Assembly (NCBI GenBank): GCA_003010405.1
Contig: PJLO01000001.1
Location: 33,009 to 97,008, forward strand
Source: Acidobacteriota bacterium
GTDB lineage: Bacteria > Acidobacteriota > Terriglobia > Terriglobales > Acidobacteriaceae
DNA: 64,000 nt
Direction of reading: 5' to 3'
Program-made: the position numbers and the translations under genes
In this document: positions 63,985 to 64,000 of the stretch, one piece after another
Layout: each line of letters starts with the position of its first letter
How positions within the stretch are numbered: position 1 is the first letter of the stretch
The notes under the pieces: model-generated
The model's input: the letters and a program-made list of their open reading frames with translations, nothing else
Told to the model about the DNA's origin: nothing
Databases searched by the model: none

Positions 63985-64000
63985 TGTTAACACGCCCTAG

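Larger units (their letters stand above)
63184..63996 (+). mobile_element. Complete IS5-family insertion sequence (813 bp)
   Basis: Bounded by terminal inverted repeats GGCGTGTTCACACTA (63184-63198) and the complement of TAGTGTTAACACGCC (63982-63996), 15 bases with one mismatch, and by CTAG duplications. It contains one transposase encoded in two frames. Frameshift arrangement and size fit the IS427 subgroup of IS5. It sits inside the NHL gene and looks intact, so it may be recently active. Confidence 0.92.

Overview
The window looks like a chromosomal piece of a soil acidobacterium (Acidobacteriota, probably class Terriglobia). This is an inference from gene content, not a database match: hopanoid radical-SAM HpnH, an NHL-repeat/choice-of-anchor-D exported protein, KorAB, a diderm envelope (OprB-type porin, TolC, HlyD), ACC alpha next to DnaE, and moderately GC-rich codon use throughout.

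Layout. 1-3.4 kb: C-terminally truncated four-PAS histidine kinase, a stand-alone receiver and a small exported protein. 3.5-9.6 kb: inositol-phosphate synthase with a strong terminator, SDR, Ste24-like M48 protease, UbiD-type decarboxylase. 9.6-18.3 kb: 2-oxoacid:ferredoxin oxidoreductase korA-korB, a NucS-like nuclease, accA and dnaE. 18.4-27.2 kb: a small Cys protein, an exported protein, a DHH phosphoesterase, a Fur regulator, aguB-aguA (agmatine to putrescine), tadA and ppc.

27.2-43.3 kb is the most notable part, a large glycerol block on the minus strand. In transcription order it reads OprB-like porin, a GlpD-GlpK in-frame fusion, a GlpF-like channel with altered NPA motifs, DhaK, DhaL, a DhaM-HPr-Enzyme I fusion and a DJ-1/PfpI protein. 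After the oppositely oriented pgsA comes a separate glpA-glpB-glpC set. Together these would take glycerol across the outer membrane and inner membrane, phosphorylate it, oxidise it by either of two respiratory dehydrogenases, and phosphorylate dihydroxyacetone from PEP through a phosphorelay encoded in one polypeptide. A sigma70-like promoter followed at once by an intrinsic-terminator hairpin precedes the porin gene, which suggests control by antitermination. A rod-like predicted RNA structure lies upstream of glpA.

43.6-56.5 kb: proline dehydrogenase, an 18-bp perfect inverted repeat, trxB, radical SAM and exported genes, a membrane protein/FRG-domain pair, a degenerate Hpt-like protein, an AraC regulator, an emrA-tolC pair without an inner-membrane pump and divergent from a TetR regulator, and hpnH with an overlapping partner. 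56.6-64 kb: tRNA-Glu(CUC) with an integrase remnant beside it, a LemA/TPM operon, a PRC-barrel stress-type protein, and an NHL-repeat exported protein whose C terminus is cut by a complete IS5-family element that ends exactly at the window edge.
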